Source of the DNA: an uncultured Aquimarina sp.
GTDB lineage: Bacteria > Bacteroidota > Bacteroidia > Flavobacteriales > Flavobacteriaceae
Assembly: GCA_947498775.1 (NCBI GenBank)
Contig: CANMLL010000006.1
Span: 62,001-126,000, forward strand
Length of the DNA: 64,000 nucleotides
Direction: 5' to 3'
The notes under the pieces were generated by a model that was given only the letters and a program-made list of their open reading frames with translations, was not told the origin of the DNA and made no database searches. A program made the translations under genes and the position numbers. Positions 54,912 to 64,000 of the stretch are shown here, piece after piece; position 1 is the stretch's first letter; the number at the start of each line of letters is the position of its first letter.

Positions 54912-57284
54912 ATGAAAACATGTATTCAAAAAACAATCTGCTTGTTTTTTTTCTCATTTTTGTGCTTTGCAATAACGGCACATCCCAATAACAAAGCAAT
55001 TGTAGGAAGTATAAAGGGTAAAGTCATTGACAAAAACCTAAAACAACCTATACCTTATGCCACGGTGGTTATCAATGATGGTACAGAAAAAATTATAAGT
55101 GGTGGAATCACAACAGAAAATGGAGATTTCTTAATTACAGATATTCCTAAGGGAAATTACACCTTGAAAGTTCAGTTTATCGGCTACAAAACGTATTCGC
55201 AGCCTATAGAAATATCAAGAAAAAACAAAGACCTTAATGTAGGTACCGTAACACTTGAAGAAACTGCCGAATCTCTGGATGATGTTACCATTGTTGCAGA
55301 AAGGACCACAATAGAGCAAAAAATAGACCGCAAAGTAATTAATGTCGGAAAAGATCTTACAACCACCGGTGGTACGGCTGCAGAAATTATGAATAATATA
55401 CCATCGGTTAATGTTGACCAAGATGGTAATATTGCGTTAAGAGGAAACCAAAACGTACGTATTCTTATTGACGGTAAACCCACCAATATAAGCGCCACTC
55501 AATTACTTAGACAAATTCCTGCTACGTCAATCAAAAAAATTGAGCTAATCACCAACCCTTCGGCAAAGTATATCCCAGAAGGAATGAGTGGAATCATCAA
55601 TATTGTTTTGCATAAAAACAGTACTATCGGATTTAATGGAAACATTAATATGGGTATTAACTTTGATGAAAATGCGCGTTTCAATACTTCTATAGATCTA
55701 AACTATAGAACAGGAAAAATGAACTTTTATGGCAATTACGGTACTAATATCACTAAAAACCTTCAAGGCGGATTTGTTTTAAGAGAGGATCAAAATTATA
55801 TAACCGATTTTAGATTTTTAGACAATAACAAATCCCATTTATTTAAAGTAGGAATGGATTATTTTATTAACGATCACAATACTATTTCTATATACACCAA
55901 TCAAAATCTGTTTGATGGCCTAACTCTAGGTACTACAGCTATAAATTTCTTGAATAATGATCAAAATGATCTTACTCAAGACTTGACAAGTGATAGTGAC
56001 AATTTGGGTGCTACATATAATTTTGACTACAAGCATGATTTTAAAAAAGAAGGTCACAATATCGAATTAGAAGTTGATTATAATGTTTTTAATAGCGATA
56101 GTGATGATGATTTTGATTTTATAGGAGGCGATGGTTCATTCACCAACTATACCGATCTTATTGATAATGAAAGAAAAAACACAACAATCAATCTTGATTA
56201 TGTAAATCCCTTATCCGAAAAAATAAAACTAGAATTAGGGTATGAGGCTCGTTTAAGAAGAACAAATAATGATTATCAATCCACCTTATTTTCCAATTCG
56301 ATATACACTTATGACCGCGATATTCATGCATTATATGCTACCTATGGAAAAAATTATGAGAAATGGTCATATCAAGTTGGCGCAAGATTAGAAAGCTATC
56401 AGGTTGAGGCAATTTTTGATGGAGAAAAGATTTTTGAAGATGAAATCTTAACCGTATATCCCTCTGCCTACATAACCTATAATCCGGAAGAAAAAAACAC
56501 CTATCAGTTAAGTTATAGCCGACGAGTAGATCGGCCAGGTTTAAATCAGGTAAATCCAATTAGAGAGTGGAGTACCCCAAGAATTGTTTCTTTGGGTAAT
56601 CCATCGCTAGACCCTCAATTTACAAACTCTATCGAAGTCAATTATACGCGAAAACTAAAAGGTGGGTCAATAACCGGAGGAGTATTTTATAGACTAATTA
56701 ATGATGAAATCAATCAAACACTAATCGAAAATCCGGATGTAGAAGAAGGTCAAATATTGACTTTTAATAATTTTGACAATAATTCGGCATACGGTGTAGA
56801 AGTTTCTAGCAATTATAAAGTTACCAAATGGTGGAGTTTCAATACCAGTTTTGATCTTTATGGTCAAACGCAAAAAGGAATTGTAGAAGGTGTTTCTAGA
56901 GAAGTAGATGCAGTTATTTATAGTTTTAGAATGAACAATAGTCTCAAAGCGACCAAAAATCTAACATTCCAGGTATTTGGATTTTATCGTGGTGATCAAG
57001 AAGGTGTTCAATTTAACACAAAACCATTTTATTTTATCAATACCGGAGCAAGGTATAATTTCCTGGAAGGTAAGGGAACCGCAAGTATAAATTTCAATGA
57101 CATCTTTAATACGCAACGATTTAGATTTGATAGTGATACTCCTTTCCCGCAAAGCGGAAGATTTCAAGGGGAAACTCAAACCATCTATTTGGGGCTTTCG
57201 TATCGCTTTGGAAGTGGAAAAAATAGAAAAATATCAAGAAAAAGAAGAGATAATAATGAAAAGTCAGGAGGAGGCATACTTTAA
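54912..57284 (+). CDS. Outer-membrane beta-barrel protein of the TonB-receptor type (OMP_b-brl_3)
   Basis: The 790-residue protein has a signal peptide (to about residue 23), a carboxypeptidase-regulatory-like domain (GSIKGKVIDKNLKQPIPYAT), a plug (AEIMNNIPSVNVDQDGNIAL, RGNQNVRILIDGKPTNIS, IELITNPSAKYIPEGMSGII) and a barrel in which YQLSYSRRVDRPGLNQVNPI marks the OMP_b-brl_3 family. The C-terminal 25 residues are strongly basic (KNRKISRKRRDNNEK), unusual after a barrel. Members of this family lack known ligands. Transcribed alone. Confidence 0.9.
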   Translation: MKTCIQKTICLFFFSFLCFAITAHPNNKAIVGSIKGKVIDKNLKQPIPYATVVINDGTEKIISGGITTENGDFLITDIPKGNYTLKVQFIGYKTYSQPIEISRKNKDLNVGTVTLEETAESLDDVTIVAERTTIEQKIDRKVINVGKDLTTTGGTAAEIMNNIPSVNVDQDGNIALRGNQNVRILIDGKPTNISATQLLRQIPATSIKKIELITNPSAKYIPEGMSGIINIVLHKNSTIGFNGNINMGINFDENARFNTSIDLNYRTGKMNFYGNYGTNITKNLQGGFVLREDQNYITDFRFLDNNKSHLFKVGMDYFINDHNTISIYTNQNLFDGLTLGTTAINFLNNDQNDLTQDLTSDSDNLGATYNFDYKHDFKKEGHNIELEVDYNVFNSDSDDDFDFIGGDGSFTNYTDLIDNERKNTTINLDYVNPLSEKIKLELGYEARLRRTNNDYQSTLFSNSIYTYDRDIHALYATYGKNYEKWSYQVGARLESYQVEAIFDGEKIFEDEILTVYPSAYITYNPEEKNTYQLSYSRRVDRPGLNQVNPIREWSTPRIVSLGNPSLDPQFTNSIEVNYTRKLKGGSITGGVFYRLINDEINQTLIENPDVEEGQILTFNNFDNNSAYGVEVSSNYKVTKWWSFNTSFDLYGQTQKGIVEGVSREVDAVIYSFRMNNSLKATKNLTFQVFGFYRGDQEGVQFNTKPFYFINTGARYNFLEGKGTASINFNDIFNTQRFRFDSDTPFPQSGRFQGETQTIYLGLSYRFGSGKNRKISRKRRDNNEKSGGGIL

Positions 57285-57502
57285 CTGATTTTTTGCTAAA
57301 AATTATGTTAATTATATATATAAATTTCAAATTATTAGTTAAATTTAATATTGTATCAACAAAACAAGTATTAAAGTTAAATAATTGTAAAAAAACCACA
57401 TACTCTGTAACACATTACAAATTATAACGTTTAATATAGTATAGTTATGGTTATGATTTATTTGAATTAGCCTTTAAAAAATAATAACCGAGTTATTACA
57501 TA

Positions 57503-57535
57503 AAAAACGCGAAGCTTTTTAGTCTTCGCGTTTTT
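57503..57535. terminator. Bidirectional terminator between the barrel gene and fabH
   Basis: AAAAACGCGAAG (57503-57514) and CTTCGCGTTTTT (57524-57535) pair perfectly around a 9-nt loop; T runs on both strands. Serves the barrel gene (+) and fabH (-). Confidence 0.85.
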
Positions 57536-57550
57536 GATTTATACTATATA

Positions 57551-58558
57551 CTACCATCTAATAATTGCACTCCCCCAGGTAAATCCACTACCAAAAGCTG
57601 CAAGAACAACCAAATCTCCTTCTTTTATTTTACCTTTTTCCCACGCTTCAGTTAGCGCAATCGGAATTGATGCTGCTGTAGTATTCCCATACTTCTGAAT
57701 ATTATTATACACCTGGTCATCCGATAGCCTAAACTGTTTTTGTACAAATTGAGAAATTCTAAGATTGGCCTGATGAGGTATTAGCATATCAATATCGGCA
57801 GCAGTAAGGTTATTTGTTTGTAGGCCTTCATTTATAACTTCAGAAAAACGTACCACTGCATTTTTGAAAACAAATTGCCCATTCATATAAGGATAATAAG
57901 GAATATCTTCCTGAGGGTTTTCAGCAATAATTTCTGGCACCCAATGATCTGTACTCGGACCTTCTAATGATAATTCTTTGGCATGTGCTCCTTCACTATG
58001 CAAATGCGTAGATAGGATACCTCTACCCTCTTCCTCACTGCGTGTTACCACTGCGGCTCCTGCGCCATCACCAAAAATAACAGAAACCCCTCTTCCTCTG
58101 GTTGTCATATCCAAACCGCCGCTATGGTTTTCACTACCGATAACAAGAACATTTTTATACATTCCGGTCTTGATAAATTGATCTGCCACCGATAACGCAT
58201 AAACAAACCCACTACATTGGTTACGAACATCTAATGCAGGAATTGTTCTCATATTCATCATGTGTTGTACTCGTACTCCTCCTCCTGGAAAATACATATC
58301 CGGACTTAGTGTGGCAAAAACAATAAGATCTATATCATCTGTGGTTAGATTAGCTCTTTCTAATGCTATTTTGGCAGCTTTAACTCCCATAGTAGAAGTA
58401 CTGTTACCATCTCCTTTTTTGATATGGCGTCTTTCTTTAATACCCGTACGTTCCTGAATCCATTCGTCATTGGTTTCCATTATTTTAGAAAGGTCATTGT
58501 TTGTTACTACATTCTCAGGAACATATGATCCTAATCCAGATATTTTTGAAGTATACAT
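57551..58558 (-). CDS. fabH: 3-oxoacyl-ACP synthase III
   Basis: A 335-residue condensing enzyme that starts fatty-acid chains from acyl-CoA and malonyl-ACP. The catalytic triad is visible: Cys in DVRNQCSGFVYAL (about 114), His in MLIPHQANLRIS, Asn in YGNTTAASIPIA; the C-terminal GSGFTWGSAIIRW is typical. It is transcribed alone; no other fab genes are near, so it may be an accessory FabH copy, or involved in a special product. Confidence 0.93.
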   Translation of the reverse strand: MYTSKISGLGSYVPENVVTNNDLSKIMETNDEWIQERTGIKERRHIKKGDGNSTSTMGVKAAKIALERANLTTDDIDLIVFATLSPDMYFPGGGVRVQHMMNMRTIPALDVRNQCSGFVYALSVADQFIKTGMYKNVLVIGSENHSGGLDMTTRGRGVSVIFGDGAGAAVVTRSEEEGRGILSTHLHSEGAHAKELSLEGPSTDHWVPEIIAENPQEDIPYYPYMNGQFVFKNAVVRFSEVINEGLQTNNLTAADIDMLIPHQANLRISQFVQKQFRLSDDQVYNNIQKYGNTTAASIPIALTEAWEKGKIKEGDLVVLAAFGSGFTWGSAIIRW

Positions 58559-58912
58559 ATAGTCAAGTATTGTGTATTATGCTTTATTTTTTGCTTAATT
58601 AAAAACTGGCGCTCAATATATGTATTCTTAACATCTTGATAAAAGAAACTGCACTTATATTATATGCACGCATAATAGTTTTTTAATGCAATCGTATTTC
58701 TCAATATTGAATTATCGTTTTAGCGCATAACTTTTCTTGGTCTGATAAAATGGCTATTGAAACCAACTACCCTAGAGGTAGCACCTTGGAAAACTCTTTA
58801 ACCCGGATTCATAGAACTTCGTTATGAGGGTGGTAAATACAATACATACAGTAGTTTTATTGACTTTGGTATAGCATCACTATGGTTAAAAACTAAGTGA
58901 AGCGACTGTATT

Positions 58913-58962
58913 TGAAGTAGTTTCAACCTAAAATGATTTTCTAACGCATAAAACGGGTTTAA
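58913..58962. repeat. Dispersed repeat family B, copy 2
   Basis: Matches 33391-33442 (TGAAGTAGTTTCAAC ... ATTTTCTAACGCATAAA ... CGGGTTTAA). It lies in the 493-bp gap between fabH and the UbiB-like gene. The remaining gap (58559-58912) has a small palindrome CTACC-CTAGA-GGTAG near 58770 and no gene I can support. Confidence 0.6.
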
Positions 58963-58974
58963 GATTAAAAAGCG

Positions 58975-59002
58975 AAAGATGCGCCAACCACAGCGCATCT
59001 TT
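58975..59002 (-). terminator. Terminator of the UbiB-like gene
   Basis: AAAGATGCGC (58975-58984) and its exact complement (58993-59002) around an 8-nt loop; on the minus strand followed by CGCTTTTT. It is 50 bp past the UbiB-like stop. Confidence 0.75.
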
Positions 59003-59051
59003 CTAACAACCTAACCAATAAATAAACAAACCAAGCCAGTCGGGTGACTGA

Positions 59052-60359
59052 CTAAAGGTACTTTTCAAAATTTTTAACTTGAATTGTGGCTTTCAAATCG
59101 TGTAATAAATTATATAAGCCAAAAAATGTTCTGTTAATGTACAAGAAGTGTTTACTTCCTCTATTTCCATTCATTTTTCTGAGCTCGGTATCGCTTGAAT
59201 ATTTTTCACTCAATTCTGTAATATTTTGCCAAAACTCTTCATTTGAAAAATCAAAAGATGTTTCATTAAACGGACGCGTAAAAAGGCTTAACATTTCATG
59301 GAACAACTCCGAAAAGAATCTTTTTTCTTTGGGAGAGTCATCTTCTCGGAGTATTTCCAATTGAAACATCTTTTGGGCAAAAAAACGGGGATTATCTATA
59401 TTTTCCTTATCCGCTAGTTCAAAGTATGGTGTGTAGAACTCTAAAGGAACTTGTTTTACACAACCAAAATCTATTGCAATAAGATTATCATCTTTATCAA
59501 CCAGAAAATTGCCTGGATGGGGATCTGCATGTACCGCCTTTAAGATATGCATCTGGTACATATAAAAATCCCATAGGGCCTGGCCAATTTTATTGGCTTT
59601 TTCTTGATCACTATTCTGTTCTGCAAATTCGCTAAGATGCAGACCATCCATCCAATCCATAGTGATTATTCTAGTACTAGATAATTCTTCATAATACTTA
59701 GGAAATCTTAGGTTAGGAATAAATGAACAAGCTTTTGTGATTTCTTTGCTTTGTTGCACCTCTAGCACATAATCCGTTTCCTCGAGTAATTTCCCTTCTA
59801 ATTCCTGAAAATACTTCTCAGAGTCTTTTCCTTTTAAGTTAAACATTCTGACGGCGATGGGTTTTACCATCGCCAGATCAGAACTTATACTGCTTGCAAC
59901 TCCAGGATATTGAATTTTCACAGCAAGTTTTTTCCCATCTTTAATTGCTTTGTGTACCTGACCGATACTCGCAGCATTCACAGATTGAGTTGCAAACGTA
60001 TCATATAACTCTTCGGGATATTTTCCGTGATACTTTTTGAATGTTTTTCTTACCAAGGGCGGAGATAATGGCGGAACACTAAATTGAGAAAGTGAAAACT
60101 TCTCAACATAAGCATTTGGTAATATATTCTTCTCCATTGATAGCATTTGTGCCACTTTTAATGCGCTTCCCTTTAAATTTTTTAATCCATCATATATATC
60201 AGTGGCATTATCTTCATTTAACTGGTCTCTGGTTATATTTGGATTAACTGCTTTTTTACTATAATATTTAAGATAATTTCCACCCACCTTAACACCAGTC
60301 TTAACCAGCTCTGTAGTTCTTCCTAATTTTGAAGTTGGTATTTTATCTATTGTTTTCAT
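59052..60359 (-). CDS. AarF/ABC1/UbiB-family atypical kinase
   Basis: A 435-residue protein of the UbiB family, which in other organisms supports quinone synthesis or lipid export with ATPase activity. Seen: the N-terminal family helix GLKNLKGSALKVAQMLSM, where the usual KxGQ motif reads K-V-A-Q (Gly to Ala); the Ala-rich loop VNAASIGQVHKA; the catalytic loop VHADPHPGNFLVD and DFG motif AIDFGCV. It lacks the C-terminal membrane helices of E. coli UbiB. The TetR-like regulator lies 46 bp upstream on the same strand. Confidence 0.92.
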   Translation of the reverse strand: MKTIDKIPTSKLGRTTELVKTGVKVGGNYLKYYSKKAVNPNITRDQLNEDNATDIYDGLKNLKGSALKVAQMLSMEKNILPNAYVEKFSLSQFSVPPLSPPLVRKTFKKYHGKYPEELYDTFATQSVNAASIGQVHKAIKDGKKLAVKIQYPGVASSISSDLAMVKPIAVRMFNLKGKDSEKYFQELEGKLLEETDYVLEVQQSKEITKACSFIPNLRFPKYYEELSSTRIITMDWMDGLHLSEFAEQNSDQEKANKIGQALWDFYMYQMHILKAVHADPHPGNFLVDKDDNLIAIDFGCVKQVPLEFYTPYFELADKENIDNPRFFAQKMFQLEILREDDSPKEKRFFSELFHEMLSLFTRPFNETSFDFSNEEFWQNITELSEKYSSDTELRKMNGNRGSKHFLYINRTFFGLYNLLHDLKATIQVKNFEKYL

Positions 60360-60405
60360 TTACTAATTTCTAATTAAAGAGTCTAATTTTTTCTAATTCT
60401 TTACT

Positions 60406-61071
60406 TTAATTCCACATTACTTTTTCTTTCCAAAGAAATTTTCCAAAGTCCAATACATTAGTTAGTGGAGTATTATCAAAAAGATCAAATATCGTATTCA
60501 CAGATTTTTCGATGGCCATATCCGTTTTTTCAAAACTTTGAGATTCATCACCCACCCAAAAGTTCAATAAAAACAAAAACTGCAACCAAGCTCCTTCAGA
60601 AAATACAGATACAGGGTTTTTTGTGAACTTAAATTTCTTTTCATCATTATCTTCTTCTATCAAAGAAGCGGCAAAATCCTTTATATGAATACGTAAACCT
60701 CGTAATTGTCCTAAATTTTTAAACGGTATATCCGATTGCTTTAAGGCAAATAATACATAACTTCGGTTAAGAGTAAGCATTTCAAAAAATGTATAGAATA
60801 AGGTTAGCATTTTGTCCCTAGTACTAAAGCTTCCGTACTCTTTATTCTTAGTTATCGCATCTATAGTTGTAGTAAAGAACGTGTTCCATATATTTTTATT
60901 CATACTTTCTATGCTACCAAAGAACTTATAAAAGTCTTCTTCTTTTATTTTTATTCCCTTACAGAACTTATAAACCGATTTCGGGTATCCGTCATGTTCT
61001 AACACATAATTCATATATTCAGAAATGATATATGTGCTATCTATTGATTGTTTTTTGTTTGAAGATGCCAT
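60406..61071 (-). CDS. TetR-like regulator
   Basis: A 221-residue helical protein. The first 50 residues form a TetR-like helix-turn-helix (YPKSVYKFCKGIKIKEEDFY then KFFGSIESMNKNIW), followed by a ligand/dimer domain. The match to TetR is diverged in the HTH, so it could also be only a TetR-fold scaffold. It precedes the UbiB-like gene by 46 bp; such pairing is common in flavobacteria, suggesting one transcript and a shared function. Confidence 0.75.
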   Translation of the reverse strand: MASSNKKQSIDSTYIISEYMNYVLEHDGYPKSVYKFCKGIKIKEEDFYKFFGSIESMNKNIWNTFFTTTIDAITKNKEYGSFSTRDKMLTLFYTFFEMLTLNRSYVLFALKQSDIPFKNLGQLRGLRIHIKDFAASLIEEDNDEKKFKFTKNPVSVFSEGAWLQFLFLLNFWVGDESQSFEKTDMAIEKSVNTIFDLFDNTPLTNVLDFGKFLWKEKVMWN

Positions 61072-61242
61072 AAATGTCGTTCTTAATGATGGTAAATATA
61101 ATAATTGTTTAACTTTTAAACTAAAAAGTTAAACAAAAAATATGTTAAAGTTGTTTCAGAAAAATTGAAACCTATGTTTCTTGTAAATTAGACGTAATCC
61201 TCTACAAGTAATTACTTTACAACATTAAAAAATCCAGATAAA

Positions 61243-61282
61243 TGTCAGTTTGTCATAAACACCATATTGGTATTTTTTTTGA
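61243..61282 (+). promoter_or_regulatory. Heat-shock-type promoter: TGTCA repeats and sigma-54-like -24/-12 element
   Basis: TGTCA-GTT-TGTCA (61243-61255) is followed by TTGGTAT...TTTGA (61267-61282). The GG (61269-61270) and GA (61281-61282) are 12 bp apart, the spacing of sigma-54 -24/-12 promoters (GG-N10-GC), with GA for GC. The start codon of htpG is 49 bp past it. The rest of the 61072-61330 gap is AT-rich. Confidence 0.45.
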
Positions 61283-61330
61283 CAACTAAGTCTAAAAAAC
61301 ATAGACAACAAAAATTAAAACACAATAAAA

Positions 61331-63220
61331 ATGGCAACAGGAAGTATTAATGTATCTGTAGAGAATATTTTTCCTTTAATTAAGAAATTCTTATACTCTG
61401 ATCATGAGATCTTTTTAAGAGAATTAATATCCAACGCAACAGACGCAACCTTAAAACTAAAACACCTAACTAGTATTGGCGAAGCCAAAGTGGATTATGG
61501 TAACCCGCTAATCGAAGTTAAAATTGATAAAGAGAATAAAAAACTGCACATTATCGATCAAGGTATTGGTATGACGGCAGAAGAAGTAGAAAAGTATATT
61601 AACGAAGTTGCTTTTTCTGGAGCAGAGGAATTTTTGGAGAAATATAAAGATAGTGCAAAAGACTCAGGAATTATAGGTCATTTTGGTCTTGGTTTTTATT
61701 CTGCTTTTATGGTTGCAGATAAAGTGGAAATCATTACCAAATCATACAAAGATGATCCCGCAGCACACTGGATCTGCGACGGTTCTCCGACCTACAGTCT
61801 TGAAGCCCATGATAAAACTGAAAGAGGAACAGAAATTATTCTTCATATAGGAGAAGACGACACAGAGTTTCTTGAAGAAAGTAGAATTAGCGAGTTACTG
61901 GTAAAATATAATAAGTTTATGCCAGTATCTATAAAATTTGGTACCAGAACTGAGACGTTACCCAAACCAGAGGATGCCAAAGAAGAAGATCCTGCACCTA
62001 CTCAAGAAGTTGATAATATAATAAACAACCCTAATCCAGCTTGGACCAAACAACCGGCAGATTTAAAAGATGAGGATTACAAAGGTTTCTATCGAGAGTT
62101 GTACCCTATGCAATTTGAAGAGCCCTTATTCAATATTCATCTTAATGTGGATTATCCTTTTAACCTTACCGGAATTTTATATTTCCCAAAACTAGGTCAG
62201 GATATGAATCTACAAAAAGATAGAATTCAATTATATCAAAACCAGGTATTTGTAACAGATAATGTAGAAGGTATTGTACCAGAGTTTTTAACAATGCTGC
62301 GTGGTGTGATCGATTCTCCAGACATTCCACTTAATGTTTCTCGTTCGTATCTACAGGCAGATGGTAATGTAAAGAAAATATCGAGTTACATTACCCGTAA
62401 AGTCGCAGATAAGTTAAGTACTATGTTCAAAAACAATAGAGAAGATTTTGAACAAAAATGGAATGACATCAAAATAGTGATCGAGTACGGAATGCTTTCT
62501 GAAGAAAAATTCTTTGAAAAAGCTGACAAATTTGCATTATATCCAACAGTCGATAATACATTTTTCACTTTTGAAGAGCTACAAGAAAAAATTAAAGATA
62601 CTCAAACAGATAAGGATGAAAAGCTTGTCATACTTTATGCTTCTAATAAAGATGAGCAACATGCCTATATTACAGCTGCAAAAGACAAAGGATACGAAGT
62701 ATTATTATTAGACTCTCCTATTGTTTCACATTTGATTCAAAAATTAGAGACTAGTAAAGAAAATATCACATTTGTTCGTGTAGATGCAGATCATGTAGAT
62801 AATCTTGTTAAAAAAGATGAGGAAACGATCTCTAAATTATCTGATGAAGAAAAAGAAAAGCTAAAGACCGATCTGGAGAAAGTAATTCCAGCCGAGAAAT
62901 ATACCGTACAGTTGGAAGCCATGGACAGCAATGCATCGCCATTTATGATTACACAACCAGAGTTTATGCGTCGTATGAAAGAAATGCAACAAACCGGTGG
63001 CGGCGGTGGTATGTTTGGTATGGGTAATATGCCAGAAATGTATAACCTAATCGTAAATACAAATCATGAATTGGTAGGACAAATTGCTAATACCAAGACA
63101 GACAAGAAAAAAGAACGCCTGATTAAACAGTCGTTAGACTTGGCAAGACTTTCGCAAAATCTACTGAAGGGAGAAGAGTTAACTGCTTTTATTAATCGTA
63201 GTTTTGAAATGATAAAATAG
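61331..63220 (+). CDS. htpG: Molecular chaperone HtpG (Hsp90)
   Basis: The 629-residue Hsp90 chaperone has the GHKL ATPase domain (FLRELISNATDA, IDQGIGMTAEEV, HFGLGFYSAFMVAD), middle domain (LYFPKLGQDMN, NVSRSYLQ) and C-terminal dimer domain with a Gly-rich stretch QQTGGGGGMFGMGNMPEM. Length matches bacterial HtpG. It stands alone behind a candidate stress promoter. Confidence 0.97.
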   Translation: MATGSINVSVENIFPLIKKFLYSDHEIFLRELISNATDATLKLKHLTSIGEAKVDYGNPLIEVKIDKENKKLHIIDQGIGMTAEEVEKYINEVAFSGAEEFLEKYKDSAKDSGIIGHFGLGFYSAFMVADKVEIITKSYKDDPAAHWICDGSPTYSLEAHDKTERGTEIILHIGEDDTEFLEESRISELLVKYNKFMPVSIKFGTRTETLPKPEDAKEEDPAPTQEVDNIINNPNPAWTKQPADLKDEDYKGFYRELYPMQFEEPLFNIHLNVDYPFNLTGILYFPKLGQDMNLQKDRIQLYQNQVFVTDNVEGIVPEFLTMLRGVIDSPDIPLNVSRSYLQADGNVKKISSYITRKVADKLSTMFKNNREDFEQKWNDIKIVIEYGMLSEEKFFEKADKFALYPTVDNTFFTFEELQEKIKDTQTDKDEKLVILYASNKDEQHAYITAAKDKGYEVLLLDSPIVSHLIQKLETSKENITFVRVDADHVDNLVKKDEETISKLSDEEKEKLKTDLEKVIPAEKYTVQLEAMDSNASPFMITQPEFMRRMKEMQQTGGGGGMFGMGNMPEMYNLIVNTNHELVGQIANTKTDKKKERLIKQSLDLARLSQNLLKGEELTAFINRSFEMIK

Positions 63221-63290
63221 TAATTAGTGGTTAGTGCGCTTAGCTTTTAGAGGTTAGTCTAACCATAATCTAATATTAGAAATTAATACA

Positions 63291-63327
63291 AACCGCTTTA
63301 ACATCAGAGTTTTGGCGGTTATTTTAT
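63291..63327. terminator. Weak hairpin between htpG and the lipoprotein gene
   Basis: AACCGC (63291-63296) pairs with GCGGTT (63315-63320), with partial pairing inside and a T-rich right flank; could end htpG. Confidence 0.4.
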
Positions 63328-63719
63328 TAATTAGCTACCAGTTTGATTGAAAGTCTTCCATATTGTTCGGTAGTATCATTGACACCTATTTCATACGTAT
63401 ATGTACCAGGATTTAGTTTTGTTTCGCCGACATAGTCAATAGGTTGAATGGTAAACGTTTCCCCATCTATTTGTAATTCTACAAAAGCATATCGATACGC
63501 AAATTCAAAAGCGGCATAATCCGAGGTTTGTTGAGAAGAAAGCCCTCCATAATGGTTTTCTCCACCGCTGGTATTCACAATAATATTGGTATAATCAAAC
63601 TGACTTACATTTTTTATACGGATTTGAACATCTCCAGAATCTGCAACATCATCATCACCAGAACAGCTAAATTGACAAAACAAAGAGGCTATAATAATTA
63701 TCGAATAAATTTTCTTCAT
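63327..63719 (-). CDS. Small surface lipoprotein of unknown function
   Basis: A 130-residue lipoprotein with lipid Cys19 (FCQFSC) then SGDDDVADSG, an acidic surface-export tract. The remainder is one beta-sandwich-like domain (VQIRIKNVSQFDYTNIIVNT, LNPGTYTYEIGVNDTTEQYG). No named family recognised. Convergent with htpG. Confidence 0.82.
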   Translation of the reverse strand: MKKIYSIIIIASLFCQFSCSGDDDVADSGDVQIRIKNVSQFDYTNIIVNTSGGENHYGGLSSQQTSDYAAFEFAYRYAFVELQIDGETFTIQPIDYVGETKLNPGTYTYEIGVNDTTEQYGRLSIKLVAN

Positions 63720-63851
63720 AATACAGTAAGGGGTTGTCTCATAATTATTAGATGAAGCAGTATATCAATGGTTGCGTATTATTTAACCCCTTAAAAATAG
63801 ACCGTAATCATAAAAAAGTGTGAAAATATTTATTTAGTTAGGATTCCTTAC

Positions 63852-63859
63852 TATATTTG
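63852..63859 (+). promoter_or_regulatory. -7 promoter box for the glutaredoxin-like gene
   Basis: TATATTTG matches TAnnTTTG, 37 bp before the ATG at 63897. Confidence 0.45.
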
Positions 63860-63896
63860 TATTGCAATTTTGCACTAAACTATAAATCTATACAGA

Positions 63897-64000
63897 ATGA
63901 GTAAATCAATTTTTTATCACGCAGGATGTCCAGTTTGCGTAAGCGCAGAACAAGATATTATTAATCTTATCGGATCTGGAAACGTTGAAATTGTACATCT
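63897..64000 (+). CDS. Glutaredoxin/thioredoxin-like protein (partial)
   Basis: An open frame starting at ATG 63897 runs off the right edge; 34 residues are visible. MSKSIFYHAGCPVCVSAEQD has the C-P-V-C redox site at the start of the first helix of a glutaredoxin-like fold, followed by IINLIGSGNVEIVH. The rest lies outside the window. No signal peptide, so cytoplasmic. Confidence 0.8.
   Translation, partial: MSKSIFYHAGCPVCVSAEQDIINLIGSGNVEIVH

Noticed and set aside
1..64000. tRNA, rRNA, riboswitch, prophage or transposase genes
   Set aside because: None was recognised by eye on either strand; a covariance-model search would be needed to exclude small RNAs.

Overview
This is chromosomal DNA from a low-GC member of the Bacteroidota, most likely a marine Flavobacteriaceae species (an Aquimarina-like genome would fit, but genus is a guess). 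The signs are TonB-dependent receptors that start with a carboxypeptidase-regulatory-like domain, lipoproteins with acidic surface-export signals (S-D-D-D after the lipid Cys), DUF3276, DUF4856, DUF4625, a long NusB, a cyclophilin-FKBP fusion, the -7 box TAnnTTTG, and few Shine-Dalgarno sequences. No rRNA, tRNA, prophage, intact transposase or CRISPR array was recognised. Most of the window is ordinary chromosome carrying about 50 genes.

Layout. 1-2.3 kb: the N-terminal end of an AraC-type (Ada-like) gene, then a thioredoxin / DUF4266 / DUF3570 envelope operon. 2.4-5.2 kb: a tiny Cys/Lys-rich gene, ferritin, a one-domain voltage-gated cation channel and a lone PAS protein. 5.3-11.6 kb: a four-gene unit, DUF4856 lipoprotein, imelysin-like lipoprotein, HTTM/gamma-carboxylase-like membrane protein and TonB-dependent receptor, probably for iron. 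11.7-17.8 kb: haem-binding protein, HMG-CoA lyase, LysE exporter, PyrD and a large TonB receptor. 18-25 kb: PepT, NusB-DUF1573-YajC, leucine dehydrogenase, an ABC exporter and DUF3276. 25-32 kb: an M14 peptidase, a MEST-like hydrolase with an Mpo1-like protein, a peroxiredoxin-like protein, GNAT, YfiT and an unknown secreted protein. 32-36 kb: cyclophilin-FKBP, a previously unlisted double-glycine six-cysteine peptide gene, and a RecQ without its zinc cysteines. 36-41.5 kb: KdsD, TatC, a CMD protein, LptB, PssA and Lnt. 41.5-42.2 kb: a 21-bp-period degenerate repeat array and a long perfect hairpin. 42.2-49.2 kb: a TonB receptor operon with a DUF4625 lipoprotein, an AztD-like propeller and a lipoprotein of unknown function, preceded by a small CxxC membrane protein; probably zinc. 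49.4-64 kb: ABC-F, a decayed methyltransferase, a LolD-like ATPase, a sodium:solute symporter, a CoA-binding protein, an outer-membrane barrel, FabH, a UbiB-family kinase with a TetR-like regulator, HtpG, a small lipoprotein and the start of a glutaredoxin-like gene.

The most promising unexplained items are the GG-leader six-Cys peptide at 33160-33336 with its own terminator; the HTTM protein that keeps the lysine aligned with the catalytic base of vitamin-K-dependent carboxylase, next to two surface lipoproteins; the 21-bp-period array; a pair of terminal-inverted-repeat elements; and the metal-type operon ending in a lipoprotein with an aerolysin-like amphipathic segment. No function was computed; all family names are by reading the sequence.
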